Positions 33,100 through 44,983 of a DNA stretch of 64,000 nt are shown piece by piece. Source of the stretch: Panicum virgatum (lineage: Eukaryota; Streptophyta; Magnoliopsida; Poales; Poaceae); assembly GCF_016808335.1 (NCBI RefSeq), contig NC_053137.1, positions 47,669,781 to 47,733,780 of the forward strand, written 5' to 3'. A model generated the notes under the pieces. The model did not search any database. It was not told where the DNA came from and was given only the letters and a program-made list of their open reading frames with translations. A program made the translations under genes and the position numbers. Numbering within the stretch: position 1 is the stretch's first letter; every line of letters starts with the position of its first letter.

Positions 33100-33654
33100 T
33101 GTTAGTTAATGAATCTAACAAAACTTAGCACTGACTTAACCAGGATCACTAATCCAAAGGAGATCATCTCTAGTACATTAACTAATGCGGAATAGATTAG
33201 ATTTAGTCTTATACCAGCAGTGGTGGTGTCCATGGCAGTGCTGGAGGTTGGTGTAGACGTGACGACGTCGACGGTGTTGACGGCGTCGGGGATGAAGCGC
33301 AGACGCTCCTTGAGGGATTTCTCGGGGTAGCGGCGTCCTTCAGGGCGCCAGCGGCACTGCCCTGGACGTGGTGCTCGTGCTTCCGAGCCTTCCAGCGTGC
33401 TTAGCGATCGGTTAGGGTGGATGGCGTGAGAATCACGAGAGTTTTTGGGATGATCAAACCCCATGGGATTGACCCTCTATTTATAGTCACGCTGTAGGCC
33501 CGGGGCCGAGCCCAATGGGCTTAGGGTTTTGCCTCCCGATCACGGCAAAACTGGACACGGGATTTGTTTCCCGAGTCCGAGATTTAGGGAATAGATATCC
33601 CCTCTGATTTGCGTTGGATAAGGGTTGACCGAGGTCAAACTAACAAATCCAACA
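33100..33654 (-). repeat. 3' LTR of copia element B
   Basis: 555 bp, same as 39658-40212 by direct reading. The adjoining purine-rich tract at 33655-33665 (minus strand) is the plus-strand primer site. Confidence 0.97.
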
Positions 33655-33865
33655 TTCTCCCCCTTGACCGAAGGTCAACAACTTAAACTTAAACTAATGA
33701 CTATTCGGTCACTGGCTTAATTTAAACTAAACTAACATTCCTCCTCAGTAAGTCAGTAAGTACCAGACCAATGCGTCATCAGCAGCACAACGGCATACTG
33801 GGACAACATTACCCATAGTCTCACCGAGAAACCTTGTCAGAACTCTTATTCTTAATTGGGGAAAT

Positions 33866-34507
33866 TTAATGGCCCTGAACCAGGACTTGATCCAGGCTAC
33901 CCACCAGACCCATGCCTAGGACATGCTTCTGAAAAAGGATTGGTGGTAGGCCTTTTGTGAGCGGATCCGCAATATTTTCTTTAGTACTTATATGCTGAAT
34001 CTTAAGTGTATTGTCCCGGTTTCTATCTTTCATGACACGATACTTAAGATCTATGTGCTTAGAAGCACCACTTAGTTTATCGTTTGCGCAAAAGAAAACT
34101 GCAGACTGATTGTCGCAGTACATTGTGATAGGTCTCGAGATGCTATCAACAAGTCTCAATGCCGGTATAAAGTTCTTAAGCCACACTGCCTGTCCCGTGG
34201 CATCATAACATGACACAAATTCAGCTTGCATCGTAGATGCAGCCGTTACACCTTGCTTACCGCTTCTCCATGATATCACTCCCCTTGCTAGTGTATAAAT
34301 ATAACCGGAAGTAGACTTCCTGTCATCTTCATCACCAGCAAAGTCAGCGTCAGTGTAACATTCAACCTCAAGGTTATCAGTTCTCTTATATGTTAACATG
34401 TAATGTTTTGTGCCTTGGCAATATCTTAATGCCTTCTTAACACCTACCCAGTGAGCCCATCCTGGATTAGACTGATATCTGCTTAGTACTCCGGCTGTAA
34501 AAGCCAA
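33866..34507 (-). pseudogene. Copia B RNase H and C-terminal part of pol, separated by a frame break
   Basis: This frame carries the connection and RNase H region: [33 protein letters not shown] (active-site Asp region), AEFVSCYDATGQAVWL, TMYCDNQSAV and KHIDLKYR, then IADPLTKGL at the end. The join to the reverse transcriptase near 34500 lacks one base, so the two parts are in different frames. Confidence 0.93.
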
Positions 34508-36834
34508 GTCTGACGCGTACAGACTTGCGCATACATCAAGCTTCCAACAGCTGATGCATATGGAATATTACTCATCTTACTTCTTTCAAAATCATTCTTA
34601 GGGCACTGACTTCCATTTAGCTTATCGCCCTTCTGCAACGGAACAGGTGACGTGTTGCACTTATCAAGATTATATCTTTTAAGCATTTTCTCAATATAAG
34701 CTTTCTGAGATAACCCTAGTACGCCTTGGGCTCTGTCTCGGTGTATCTCAATGCCAAGTACATACGAAGCTACACCAAGATCCTTCATATCAAAATGAGA
34801 TGAGAGGAAATTCTTAGTCTCATGCAACATGTTCTTATCATTGCAGGCTAATAGTATGTCATCCACATACAATACTAGAATTATTAGTTTTCCACCCTTG
34901 GCTTTAATGTAGATGCATCTATCTGCATCATTTTCCACAAATCCGAATTTCTTGATAACTTCATCGAATTTGAGGTTCCACTGTCTGGACGCTTGCTTAA
35001 GTCCATAAATGGATTTCTTTAATCTGCATCCCATGTGTTCTTTACCTTTAATGGCAAAACCTTCCGGTTGCGCCATATAAATTGTCTCATCTAAGTCTCC
35101 ATTTAGGAACGCAGTCTTAACATCCATCTGATGTAACTCCATATCAAAATGGGCTACGAGTGCCATGACAACTCTGAATGAATCTTTGGTAGACACAGGA
35201 GAGAAGGTTTCATTATAATCAATCCCTTCCTTCTGTGTGAACCCTTTAGCTACGAGTCTTGCCTTGAATCTTTCGATTTTCCCTTTGGAATCACATTTGG
35301 TTTTGTAGACCCACTTACAGCCTACTGTTTTGATTCCATCAGGAATTTCTATTAAATCCCAGACCTGATTAGAACTCATAGACTTTAGTTCCTCTTCCAT
35401 GGCTTCAATCCATTTAGTGGAATTCTCACTTTCAACTGCCTCTCTGAATGTGGCAGGATCATTAATCTTCCCAACATCATACAAATCCTCACTTAAATAT
35501 GTCTCATAACAGTCAAGAAGAGCTGGTTTCCTTGGCCGAGTTGACCTTCTTAATGGTTGTTGTTCAACTGCCTGAGGAACGGGTTGAGGCTGCACTACTG
35601 GTGCGACTGGCGCCTGTGTCTCTAGAGGTGGCGCCTGTGCCTCTGGAGGAGGTGGCGCCTGCTCCCCCGTTGCTGTCACTGTGCTACTCATTTGAGGAAT
35701 AACTAGTGGTACAAACTGATATACCATCGTAGGCTCTGGAACTATTGGATCGGGAAGCTCAATCCGTAGTTCTTCGAGACTGATATCCCTCTTTGGAAAT
35801 TCTTCATTAATTCCCAAATCTTCTAAGAATTCAGCCTGTCTGGTCTCAACGAACTTAGTGGAGCGACCAGGACAGTAGAATCGATACCCTTTAGACTTAT
35901 CAGGATAACCAATAAAGTGACAGCTCACAGTCTTAGAATCTAATTTCTTATGATGTGGATCAAATAGCTTAGCCTCAGCAGGACAGCCCCATACTTTTAA
36001 ATAATTTAGAGACGGTTTCCTCCCGGTCCATAATTCAAATGGCGTCTTGGGAACTGACTTAGATGGAACCCGGTTAAGTATATGAGCTGCTGTTTTTAAT
36101 GCTTCCATCCACAGCTCCACAGGCAAGCTAGAATAACTGAGCATGCTCCGTACCATATCCATTAGCGTACGGTTGCGACGTTCAGCAACTCCATTTTGCT
36201 GTGGTTCTCCCGGCATGGAGTATTGTGCTCTTATGCCGTTTTCTTCTAAGTACTTAGCGAATGGTCCCTTAATCTGACCATATTGTCCAAGTTTACCATA
36301 ATATTCTCCACCCCTATCTGATCTTACAATTTTAATGGAAGTGTTGTGCTGTTTCTCAACTTCTTGTTTATAGACTTTAAAAATTTCTAGCACATCTGAA
36401 CGCTTACGAATGGGGTAGATATGTCCATAGCGAGAATAATCATCAGTAAACGTTATAAAAGAATCATAGCCATCTACTGATGTCACTGAGAGCGGACCAC
36501 AGATATCTGTGTGAATTAATTCTAACACGCCCGAACTTCTAGTAGCGCCTTTCTTAATAGTCTTAGCGTATTTTCCCTTAATGCAGTCAATGCAGCGGTC
36601 TGAATCGGAGAAGTCTAACTTATCAAGTATTTCATCTTTAATGAGACGTTCCATTCTCCCCCTCGAAATGTGGCCTAAACGACAATGCCACAATTTCGAA
36701 GATGTCTCATTAAATCGCTTACGCTTATTCAAAACATTACTGACATTCATTACAGAATCATCATCAAGAGAGAGCATATAAAGTTTGCCTTGCCTGACAG
36801 CAAGACCCACATTTATTGAATTAAACTTTATCAC
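34483..36834 (-). pseudogene. Copia B integrase and reverse transcriptase
   Basis: This 783-codon open frame starts with the pre-integrase HHCC motif ([22 protein letters not shown]). The integrase core follows ([48 protein letters not shown]: the D,D,E residues are present), then the copia GKGY-type region ([16 protein letters not shown]) and the RT ([61 protein letters not shown] with the YVDD box). Catalytic motifs look intact. The frame is cut off from gag upstream and from RNase H downstream by single-base breaks. Confidence 0.95.
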
Positions 36835-38044
36835 ACACTGATTGTTTCCAAACTCACAAAATGACCCGAATCATCTAATGCTGAAACAGAAATTAAGTTT
36901 CTCTTTAAACTAGGAGCATAAAGGACATCATCTAAATTAAGTTGGAAGCCGCCCGGCAACTCTAAGTGGAAGCTTCCAACACCTTCAACTTCAACTGGAG
37001 TCCCATCAGCCACTCTTAGACTTCGCTCCCCCTTTCTTATAGTTCGAATCGTACGGAATACCTGTAATGAATTAGAGATGTGCACAGTAGCACCTGAGTC
37101 AATCCACCAAGTATTAGGGGAAAAATCCGCTAAGAATAACTCATCAATGAACGAAACAACATCACACTTACCTGGTTCTTTCAGCCATTCCTTGAAACCA
37201 GGACAGGCTTTCTGAAGATGCTTGGGCGAGTCATAGAAAGAGCACAACATCTTGCCGCCCTTGGTCTGATGGCGCTTGAACTTGTTGTTGTTGTTCTTGG
37301 GTCCAAAGTTCTTGTTCCCAGTCTTCTTATACTTCCTTTGGCCTTGCTTGCTGCTACCTGACTCATGTTGATTCTTAGGAGTGCCTGAAATGCTGAGGTT
37401 GCCAACCATGTTCACAACATCCTTCATCTTTTCAGTCTTAAGCCTTTCTTCTTCTTCAACACAGTAGCTGATCAACTCACTGATAGACCAAACAGTCTTG
37501 TTGGTGTTGTAATTAATCTTAAAGGCAGCATACTGTTGAGGCAGTGATGTCATGATGAAATGCACAAGAAAGCCCTCAGAGATCTCCATCTGCATTTCCT
37601 TAAGCCTGTTAGCCATGTCGCACATATTGAGGATGTGCTCCCTTATGCCAGACTGACCATTATACTGAGAACCCACCAACTTCATGATGAGTGTACTAGC
37701 ATAAGTCTTAGATGAGCTCTTAAAATTCTCCTCAATCTTGGCCAGGTACTCCTTAGCATTCAGATCAATGCCCTGAGCATTCTTAGTGGGGATGGCACCC
37801 TTGATGCCAGCACTGATGGTCTGCATCATAACCATGAGAGCCATGCGATCAGATCTGTCCCACTTCTCATTTGGAGCTGTACTAGCCCCAGCAGCAGGCG
37901 CAGCAGGCTTATCCTCCCTCAGAGCAACATCAAGATCATTCCAAGCCAAGCATGTGATGACCTTGCCCTTCCACTCATGAAAGTTTGCACCGTTGAGCGG
38001 CTCAATGTTGTTCAGATAGGAGGCCACAGCATTGACATTAGTAG
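36831..38044 (-). CDS. Copia B gag and protease
   Basis: A gag of the UBN2 type: [18 protein letters not shown] near the start, [16 protein letters not shown], and a basic linker ([20 protein letters not shown]). The zinc knuckle follows as [14 protein letters not shown], where the second Cys of the usual C-x2-C-x4-H-x4-C is Tyr. The protease comes next with [12 protein letters not shown] (catalytic DSGA). The frame ends at a TGA near 36831 after a one-base break. There is no ATG at its beginning. The open frame begins just after a strong 3' splice site (TTATTTTCAG, AG at 38045-38046), and 38044 is taken as the exon start. A candidate first exon with the ATG lies at 38743-38740. Confidence 0.85.
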
Positions 38045-38739
38045 CTGAAAATAAGATCAATTAAACTTAACTTAGTAAGCATATACAATGAAATGCAAAT
38101 AAAAGCATGACAGTAACCCTACGTTGGTCTGATTAAAAGCATGCAATTAAATTTCAAAATGCATCACCGTTGGGGAAAGCAATCGAAATTAATCTTAATA
38201 CTCATGATTAAAACAACGTTGGTCAGAAATAATCACAAGTTTACTCTAAACAAACTTCTCGTTGGTTCCATTTATTTAGAGGCATCTCAAAGTATAATGG
38301 TGGATTTAAAATACAACACCAACTACTTAAATTTACTCATGTGATAGCTAAACTGAAAATGATGCAGAAATTAAAACTGAGCTTAATACTGAAAATGAAC
38401 TAAAAACTGAACAAAAGGAAAAACTTAAATTGGCCCGAAACTCAAATTGACCTAGCGCGGCCCGCTAACGCACAGCGCCCTTCCCCTCATGCGCGGCCCA
38501 TCGCTGCGCACAGGGGCGGCTCATGCGCGCGGCTCGGCTGGCTCCCGCGCGGCTCGGCGCAGCGAGCGCACGGCTCAGGCGCGTCGGCTCGGCTTAGCGC
38601 GGCGGGAAAATGGCTCAGGGGTGTGCGGCTTAGGCGGCCCAGCAGCAAAACGGCCCGACAGCGGACGAGCGGGCCGGCAATTCGGCCCGTGCCGCCGCGC
38701 GCCGTCCCCACCCGCGGAATCGATCTGCGCCGTTGATAC
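38045..38739 (-). other. Candidate intron in the leader of copia B
   Basis: On the minus strand the sequence ATGG|GTATCA at 38743-38735 offers a start codon plus one base followed by a GT donor. The acceptor AG lies at 38046-38045. Joining them puts the ATG in frame with gag, whose own frame lacks an ATG. This is inference from splice-site form and frame; no transcript evidence is available. Confidence 0.4.
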
Positions 38740-38743
38740 CCAT

Positions 38744-39657
38744 CCGACGGCTGACAGTGATTCGGGCGAGGCTTAAATAGCCGAAAAATCGGGGAAACCC
38801 TAACCCTAACTCATTCTCACCCTTTCCTCTCCCCGCGCGCTCTGCTGCTCAGAGCGGCGGCGACGGCGCCGCCGGCCGCCGGCCGACGCGCGGCTTAGGT
38901 CCGCCCCTCCTCAGAGCTCTCCCCGCGCACCCTCTCTGACGGGATCTAAGGGCCGGAGCACCGCGGGCCCTCTCTGCGGCGCGCGTGCGTCTCGCGCGCG
39001 CACCGCCGAGGGGCTCCGCCGGAGCTCCATGGCCGGCGATGGGAGCTACTGATGGCCAGCGAGGGCTCAAGTTGAAGGCACGGAGGCGGCGCTACTGATG
39101 TGCCGCGCAGGACGCGCACAAATGCGCAAGGGGCCAGCACGGCCACGCCGAGCCGGTCGGCGCGGGGCAACGGCTCCCGGAGGCTTGCCGGCAACCACGC
39201 GCAGCGGCAACTGATGCCACGCGCGGCCGCCGACACTGAGGTAAGCCCCCCCTTCTTAATCTGGTGTAGGGTTAGGGTTTCGAATGGGGATTTGCGGGAT
39301 TAATCTTTGATTCGATCTGAAAATTGCATCCCCTCCTTCTAATCTCACTTCGTGCCGACTTATGCACGAAATTTGACCCAAAACCGAGATGGTTTAGGCC
39401 ACTGACTTAACAGAAAAACTTAATTTCGTGAACTAAAACATGAAAAACCCCTTAGTATCGTGACTGATCTAGGGTTTTAGGCACTGACTTAAGTAAAATC
39501 TAACTAAAACATGTGTGCATGACATGAATCTTAACTGAGTAGATGAAAACTTGAAAAGGAACATGCACAGATAGATCTACACCATGTAAACCGAACCTAA
39601 AACTTAGAGTTTGTCTAGGAGATCTAACCAGGATTAGCAGAGGCGACTGATACCAAT
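38744..39657 (-). other. GC-rich leader of copia B
   Basis: About 0.9 kb between the 5' LTR and the candidate start codon, with very high GC from 38450 to 39240 and an AT-rich part next to the PBS (39643-39655). No protein domain is recognisable in either strand. It may hold packaging signals or captured host sequence. Confidence 0.5.
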
Positions 39658-40212
39658 TGTTAGTTAATGAATCTAACAAAACTTAGCACTGACTTAACCA
39701 GGATCACTAATCCAAAGGAGATCATCTCTAGTACATTAACTAATGCGGAATAGATTAGATTTAGTCTTATACCAGCAGTGGTGGTGTCCATGGCAGTGCT
39801 GGAGGTTGGTGTAGACGTGACGACGTCGACGGTGTTGACGGCGTCGGGGATGAAGCGCAGACGCTCCTTGAGGGATTTCTCGGGGTAGCGGCGTCCTTCA
39901 GGGCGCCAGCGGCACTGCCCTGGACGTGGTGCTCGTGCTTCCGAGCCTTCCAGCGTGCTTAGCGATCGGTTAGGGTGGATGGCGTGAGAATCACGAGAGT
40001 TTTTGGGATGATCAAACCCCATGGGATTGACCCTCTATTTATAGTCACGCTGTAGGCCCGGGGCCGAGCCCAATGGGCTTAGGGTTTTGCCTCCCGATCA
40101 CGGCAAAACTGGACACGGGATTTGTTTCCCGAGTCCGAGATTTAGGGAATAGATATCCCCTCTGATTTGCGTTGGATAAGGGTTGACCGAGGTCAAACTA
40201 ACAAATCCAACA
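39658..40212 (-). repeat. 5' LTR of copia element B
   Basis: 555 bp, same as the other LTR by direct reading. On the minus strand it begins TGTTGGATTTGTTAG and ends TAACTAACA, and carries the element's promoter. Confidence 0.97.
40036..40043 (-). promoter_or_regulatory. TATA box of copia B 5' LTR
   Basis: TATAAATA on the minus strand, about 170 bp from the LTR's outer edge. It is the best match in the LTR to a pol II core promoter. The same box is in the other LTR near 33478-33485. Confidence 0.7.
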
Positions 40213-40217
40213 GTTGG

Positions 40218-42771
40218 ATCTCATCATGGAAATGCTACAAAGTTCTTATGGAACAGTCATTCTACAGGAATTCGGTTGGATTCTAGACGTTGAATAATTT
40301 GTTTTTAAAAAAGGACTCCACAGGATTTTTTTTTCCACATATAGGATTCAAACCGTGTGAAATTTCTCAATTGTTCCTTTACGCCAAAGCAAGCCTAATG
40401 ATTTCTCCAATGCAGAGAACCTAGGATTCGGTGAAACTTGTACCAAAGTAATGAAGAAATTGTACCAAACATGTCTATTCGTCGACTGGTGTTCTCTGTT
40501 CCAGCTTGAAGCAACACATTGTTAGCATCGGAACATTCTTATGAAAGAGGTAAACGTATAGTAATTCAATTGTCTGGTCAATGCTTCTTTTTTAATCTGA
40601 TGACATGACACCGTCCAAGAACAGCCTGACTGCATAGCCTTCACCCTGAAGTTCCTTGGCTAGCTCTCCGATAAGAACAAGAACAAAGACACCGAAAAAT
40701 ATCAGCGACGCGTGCCCGAGTGAAGCCGCATAGCTGTGGGCGAAACGAAACCCAACCAAACCGACCGAACCCCAATCTGGCAGCCTGGCGTACTGACTGG
40801 GCGCCAGTGATTCCGGAGATACGCCACGAATTATTGGCAGCAGTAGGTGGAGGAGATCGAAGCGTCTCTCGCTCATTCCTTTCCTCGGCACAATGATGAT
40901 GGAGCCCTGACCCGGATCCAAGTCTCCGCGCCCTCATCAAAAGCGCAGAGGAATTTTTGACTAGTAACGCAGCACGCCGGAGCCGGGACGGGAAGCTCGA
41001 ACCTCCCCGGAAAAGGCACGCCGGCGCCGTCGGCAGCACGGCCTTTCAGAGGAGCGGAGGCCTTTACTCATTGCTCATCGGTCATCACCTAGTAGTGCGA
41101 TGCGTCGGCACTGATGCAAGAGCGACCGGCGGTGACCTCTCGCCAGCCGGCGTCCGCCAGGAGAAGAAAGGTCACGGGTCACAACTCACAACTCTGAACT
41201 CTGAAATCGGTTAGGGAGACGGTTTTCGTTGGCGCGTGCTGGATTCGAATGGGCATCGAATGCAACGCCTCGTCAGCCGCAGGATGAACTTTCAGCACAG
41301 TCGTTATGCCCTACTGTTCAGCGAGAGCGATCAAGCGAAGCTCGATCCCGCGAGCCTCTGCAGATGCTGAATTGACGAGACGGGCGAGCTTGCTTTGCTT
41401 TGCCTGTGCGATCCCCTCTCCCTCACATGCGATGCGCTCGCAGCTGGCGGGTCCATGTCCATCTCGGCATCTCTACCTCTACGACAGTACGACGCCGGGA
41501 CGGCAGGATCACACGCTGACTGTTGGGCTCGAGCGATCCTGGATCTGTGCGCGTCTCTCTGAACGATTCTGTCAGGGAGAGGTAGTTGCGAGTGCAGGGC
41601 CTGCAGAGTACACCGTCACGTTTTGCTTGTCCTCTAGGGGGGAAGTTGGATCCGCTCCGGCCGGACGCTGGTTCCAGCTGCCGGCTTTTCGCTTCGCTTC
41701 GATCCGTCCGTCCAGCAGTTTCTCCCTGGGTTTTTTACCCAGACATTCTGATGATGACTGCTTGCTTGTCTGTCCCGACTCGGTAAAACAAAAACGTTAC
41801 AGGCTTGATTCGGATAGATGACCACCCATCGGTCGCTGGACGAACTTTCATCGCGAGAAAATGGTTTCTTTACCTCCGTCCAAGGCTTTCAGCAAAGTTG
41901 CTAGACTGTAGCTACCTTTTTTTTTCACGTAATACTAAAGTGAATCTCGAACGTGAGTGACCCTGCTGAGTTTGACTGGTCGAGCGAGTGTGCGATTCCA
42001 TCCCATTTCGAAGTGCGCCGCCTCGACAGGATCACTGCTCGGCATGGGGTCGTGGATCTGTACCCTGTCCTCCGCAATTGCGCAGACAAGAACGCACTAT
42101 GATGCTGTACGGCTTGGGCCATCTGCCTACCAGGGAAATGCCAGGGAAAGGCGGTTGCCGGCGAGGTACACTGTTACATTTTGTTTGTGTTGGCCCATAG
42201 GGAGGAGTCCTGTGCTGCCTCCGGTCCAGACGCTTCTTTTTACCTGCAGTATATTAAAAATAAAAAAATGATGTTCAGTCCGGCTGCAATTTTTTTTTTG
42301 GGTATCGATTCGTCCATTCTTTAGTTTCATTTTTTCCTGCTCTCTTTTTTGCCTACATGATTTCACTGCATGAACGAACTCTGTGCAACTAGAATAATAC
42401 AGTTGTCGTAACAATAGGATTTTTTCTGGAGATTTTATATGAACTCTGCGTGACTGACTGGCTGCCTAGGCGACGGAACCTCTGTGATTCGATTGTGTTT
42501 TCTATCTTTTTTAACGGGAGATGGGCCAAATACTTGGCGTAGGCGTAGGCCCAAACTGCAGACCCACAAATTATTTCGAAGCCCCAAGCTGATCTGACAA
42601 ATCCGAAGGATCCACCAGTGGGGCCCATCCGACAGCCCCACCTGCGGCCCAGCTCCGATGCCGCCTCCCCAAGCAAAGCGAAGCGAGACGGAAGCTCAAA
42701 AGCTGTAAGCCATCGTCATCGGCGGGGGTGGGTGGGTCCACGCACGCAGGCGGTGGACGGTGGTGGTGCCC
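40218..42771. other. Intergenic DNA and promoter side of the rhomboid gene
   Basis: Open frames of 60-170 codons occur on both strands, but no domain is recognisable. A diverged internal duplication is present (41488-41690 against 42016-42235). The last 200 bp before 42772 are GC-rich and probably hold the 5' UTR of the rhomboid gene. Confidence 0.45.
41488..42235. repeat. Diverged direct duplication of about 200 bp
   Basis: Two segments share the same order of landmarks. CGCCG...CAGGATCAC is followed by TGGATCTGT, then GAGTACACCGTCACGTTTTG (near 41608) or GAGGTACACTGTTACATTTTG (near 42161), then TAGGGRGG and CTCCGGYCNGACGCT. Similarity is partial with gaps, so this is an old duplication or two copies of an unnamed repeat. 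Confidence 0.6.
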
Positions 42772-44983
42772 ATGGCGTCGTGGCTGCTGCACCCCCTCCC
42801 CTCCTTCCCCTGGCTTCCTCCCCCGCCACCGCCGGGCTCCTCCTCCGGCGGCCGCGGCGGCGGGGGTGGGGGCGGAGACGGCGGCGACTGGAGGCCGAAC
42901 GTCGTCGCGGCCTTCGCCGGCGCGCAGGTCGGCAGCGCCCTCCGCCGCCGCTTCGCCGGCCTCCTCTGCTCACCGGTGCTGCTTCCTGCTTTCGCCTTGA
43001 CTTCCATTCCGTTCCTCTTCGTAGCCACTGCGAGCCAAAGAGGGAACATGAACCGCGTTCGTTCGGATAGCCTTTGCTTCGCGCGTTGTTGCTTGGAGCT
43101 CCTCGAGTCCTTTATTGATTGGTTGAGGGAATAATCTTGCTTGATCAAATAGATTAGACTGAAGCGAATTGTGCATCCAGGAGGTGCGACATCTCGAAGC
43201 CTTGCCGAAAATGGATGACGTTTGCTTTGGAGGGTCACACTCATTTGCGACACACTCAATCCTTGGCTTGTTGGGGAATCTGTTCCCTGCGTCATATGTT
43301 TGCAGCTTCGCTGTATTTAACGGGAACGGATCAGGTGGGAGTGGGACATACATCGGCAAAGGGAAGGTGCTGTCGAGACGACCTCGCAGAATTGATTCGA
43401 AGAAGAGGTTTTGGACTAATGTTCTTCTTGCTATTAATGTCCTGTAAGTCAATGTTCAATTTAAGTTTGTGTGTTTATCTTCTGGTTGATATGAGCTCCA
43501 TTCACATATTTGGTGCTTAACACCCTTTGCTCTCATTCAAGGGCTTATGTCGCTCAGGTAGCATCACAAGGAAAGCTTCTTATGTGGGGAGCAAAGGTTT
43601 GTGTCCTCTTTAGACTTTCTATTTCAGTTACATGGTGTTGATTTTTTTATCTAATACAGCTATGACCATATGTTGTGTGATGAAAGATCAATAGTTTGAT
43701 TGATAGAGGACAATTTTGGCGTTTGGCAACATCATCTCTCCTTCACGCAAATGTCACTCACCTCACTGTATGTTTTCATTGCAGTTGAGTTCATATTTTA
43801 TGGAAAAAAATGTTAATGTTAATTTCCTACCTGTTATCACAATGATGCAGTTCAATTGTTTCTCTTTGAACTCAATTGGGCCGATGGTTGAAATGCTAAC
43901 CGGCCCTAGAAGATTTATTGCTGTTTATTTCAGTTCAGCGCTGGCAGGTGTTTGTTCTTAACTGTTTTGGATGATCAATATGGTAGAGCCCTGGTCTCAG
44001 TTATTACTGTTCATGACCCATTCTTGGAACTTAAATAGGTTCACTGATGAGTTACCGCTGCTGTGAGTCACCTGCTGTTGGTGCGTCAGGCGCCATTTTT
44101 GGATTGGTATGTTCACTTTTCTGCTAAATATGGTCACATAAATATTTTGAGTACTTGTGCCCATTTCCCAGTGCCAAAATCATATTTAACCGTTTAGTGT
44201 GGCATGATTCACTAGCAATATGAAACCACAAACTAATTGTTTGCTTGTAAATGGTTGGTATAGCATTTCTTTGTAGGTACTCCGAATTGTACATCTTGAC
44301 TGGCAGGCCTGAAACATGATTGGTTTTGTAGCTTGTACTTCTGCATTTTAGACTTTTCTTTCTTATGATTACCACATTTACATTTTGTGAGCCAAAGAAT
44401 CCCTTTGATACAACTTCTTAACATGACAGTGTTTTCACTTCATCGTGCTACTTCTTCTGCATGATCAGGTTGGCGCCTATGCAGTTTATATGTGGAGGCA
44501 TAGAAGTTATTTTGGGAATGCAAGGGAAAGTTTGGAGCATATCGGGCGTGTGGTTGTCTTGAATATGGTACTGCTCCGCTTTTGTCCCCACTATTCTTTT
44601 TGCAATGTTTCCCTTCTTTTCTATAAACCATATTACACTGAAACCACAAACTAATTGATTTGCGTATTTTGCTTGTGTTTCTGCTACTACTTGCCTTATT
44701 CCATCTGCAACTTTCGTTTGATAGGGTATGGGTCTCCTTTCAAGGGGAATTGATAACTGGGGTCATGTAAGTCTCCTGATTTTTCTGCTCAATTGATTCT
44801 ACAATGAGAATGACTCAATGTAGCTCATTGATTTCACTTGAATGATCACAGCTGGGAGGCTTGCTTGGAGGAGTTGCTGTGGCATGGTTCCTTGGTCCAG
44901 CCTGGCAATATCAACATGCGGCAAAGGATGGTAGAGTGGTTTTCAAAGACAGGGCTCCAGTCCTCCGCCTAATAAAGGGGTAG
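42772..44983 (+). CDS. RBL11: Rhomboid-like intramembrane serine protease, chloroplast RBL11 type
   Basis: Nine exons: 42772-42975, 43181-43443, 43542-43596, 43687-43767, 43851-43947, 44039-44106, 44469-44567, 44725-44766 and 44852-44983, all GT/AG, giving 346 aa. The first about 150 residues are a Pro/Gly-rich, basic leader suited to plastid import. The rhomboid core follows: [57 protein letters not shown], then the nucleophile in [11 protein letters not shown] (Ser about 250) and the catalytic His in DNWGHLGGLLGG (about 303), with several transmembrane segments. The tail ([10 protein letters not shown]...[11 protein letters not shown]) matches what I remember of Arabidopsis RBL11, an inner-envelope protein. 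Exons 3-9 are certain. The exon 1/2 join (phase 0, donor after CCG at 42975, acceptor CATCCAG) is the best reading but less sure. Confidence 0.93.

Larger units (their letters stand above)
33100..40212 (-). mobile_element. Ty1-copia LTR retrotransposon B, young, TSD GTTGG
   Basis: Complete 7113-bp insertion with TSD GTTGG at 33095-33099 and 40213-40217. The two 555-bp LTRs (33100-33654 and 39658-40212) read as identical, which implies a very recent insertion. On the minus strand the order is 5' LTR, PBS (TGGTATCAG two bases after the LTR), a 1.6-kb untranslated leader, gag-protease, integrase, reverse transcriptase, RNase H, polypurine tract (AAGGGGGAGAA next to the 3' LTR) and 3' LTR. The pol order is copia-type. 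The coding region has two single-base frame breaks (near 36840 and near 34500) and a changed zinc-knuckle Cys. Confidence 0.97.

Noticed and set aside
33102..33464. 120-codon open frame present in both LTRs of copia B
   Set aside because: It repeats only because the LTRs are identical and begins right at the TATA region; no sign of selection on the protein can be judged.
41306..41821. 171-codon plus-strand open frame
   Set aside because: Covers part of a diverged duplication and has no recognisable domain or conserved pattern.
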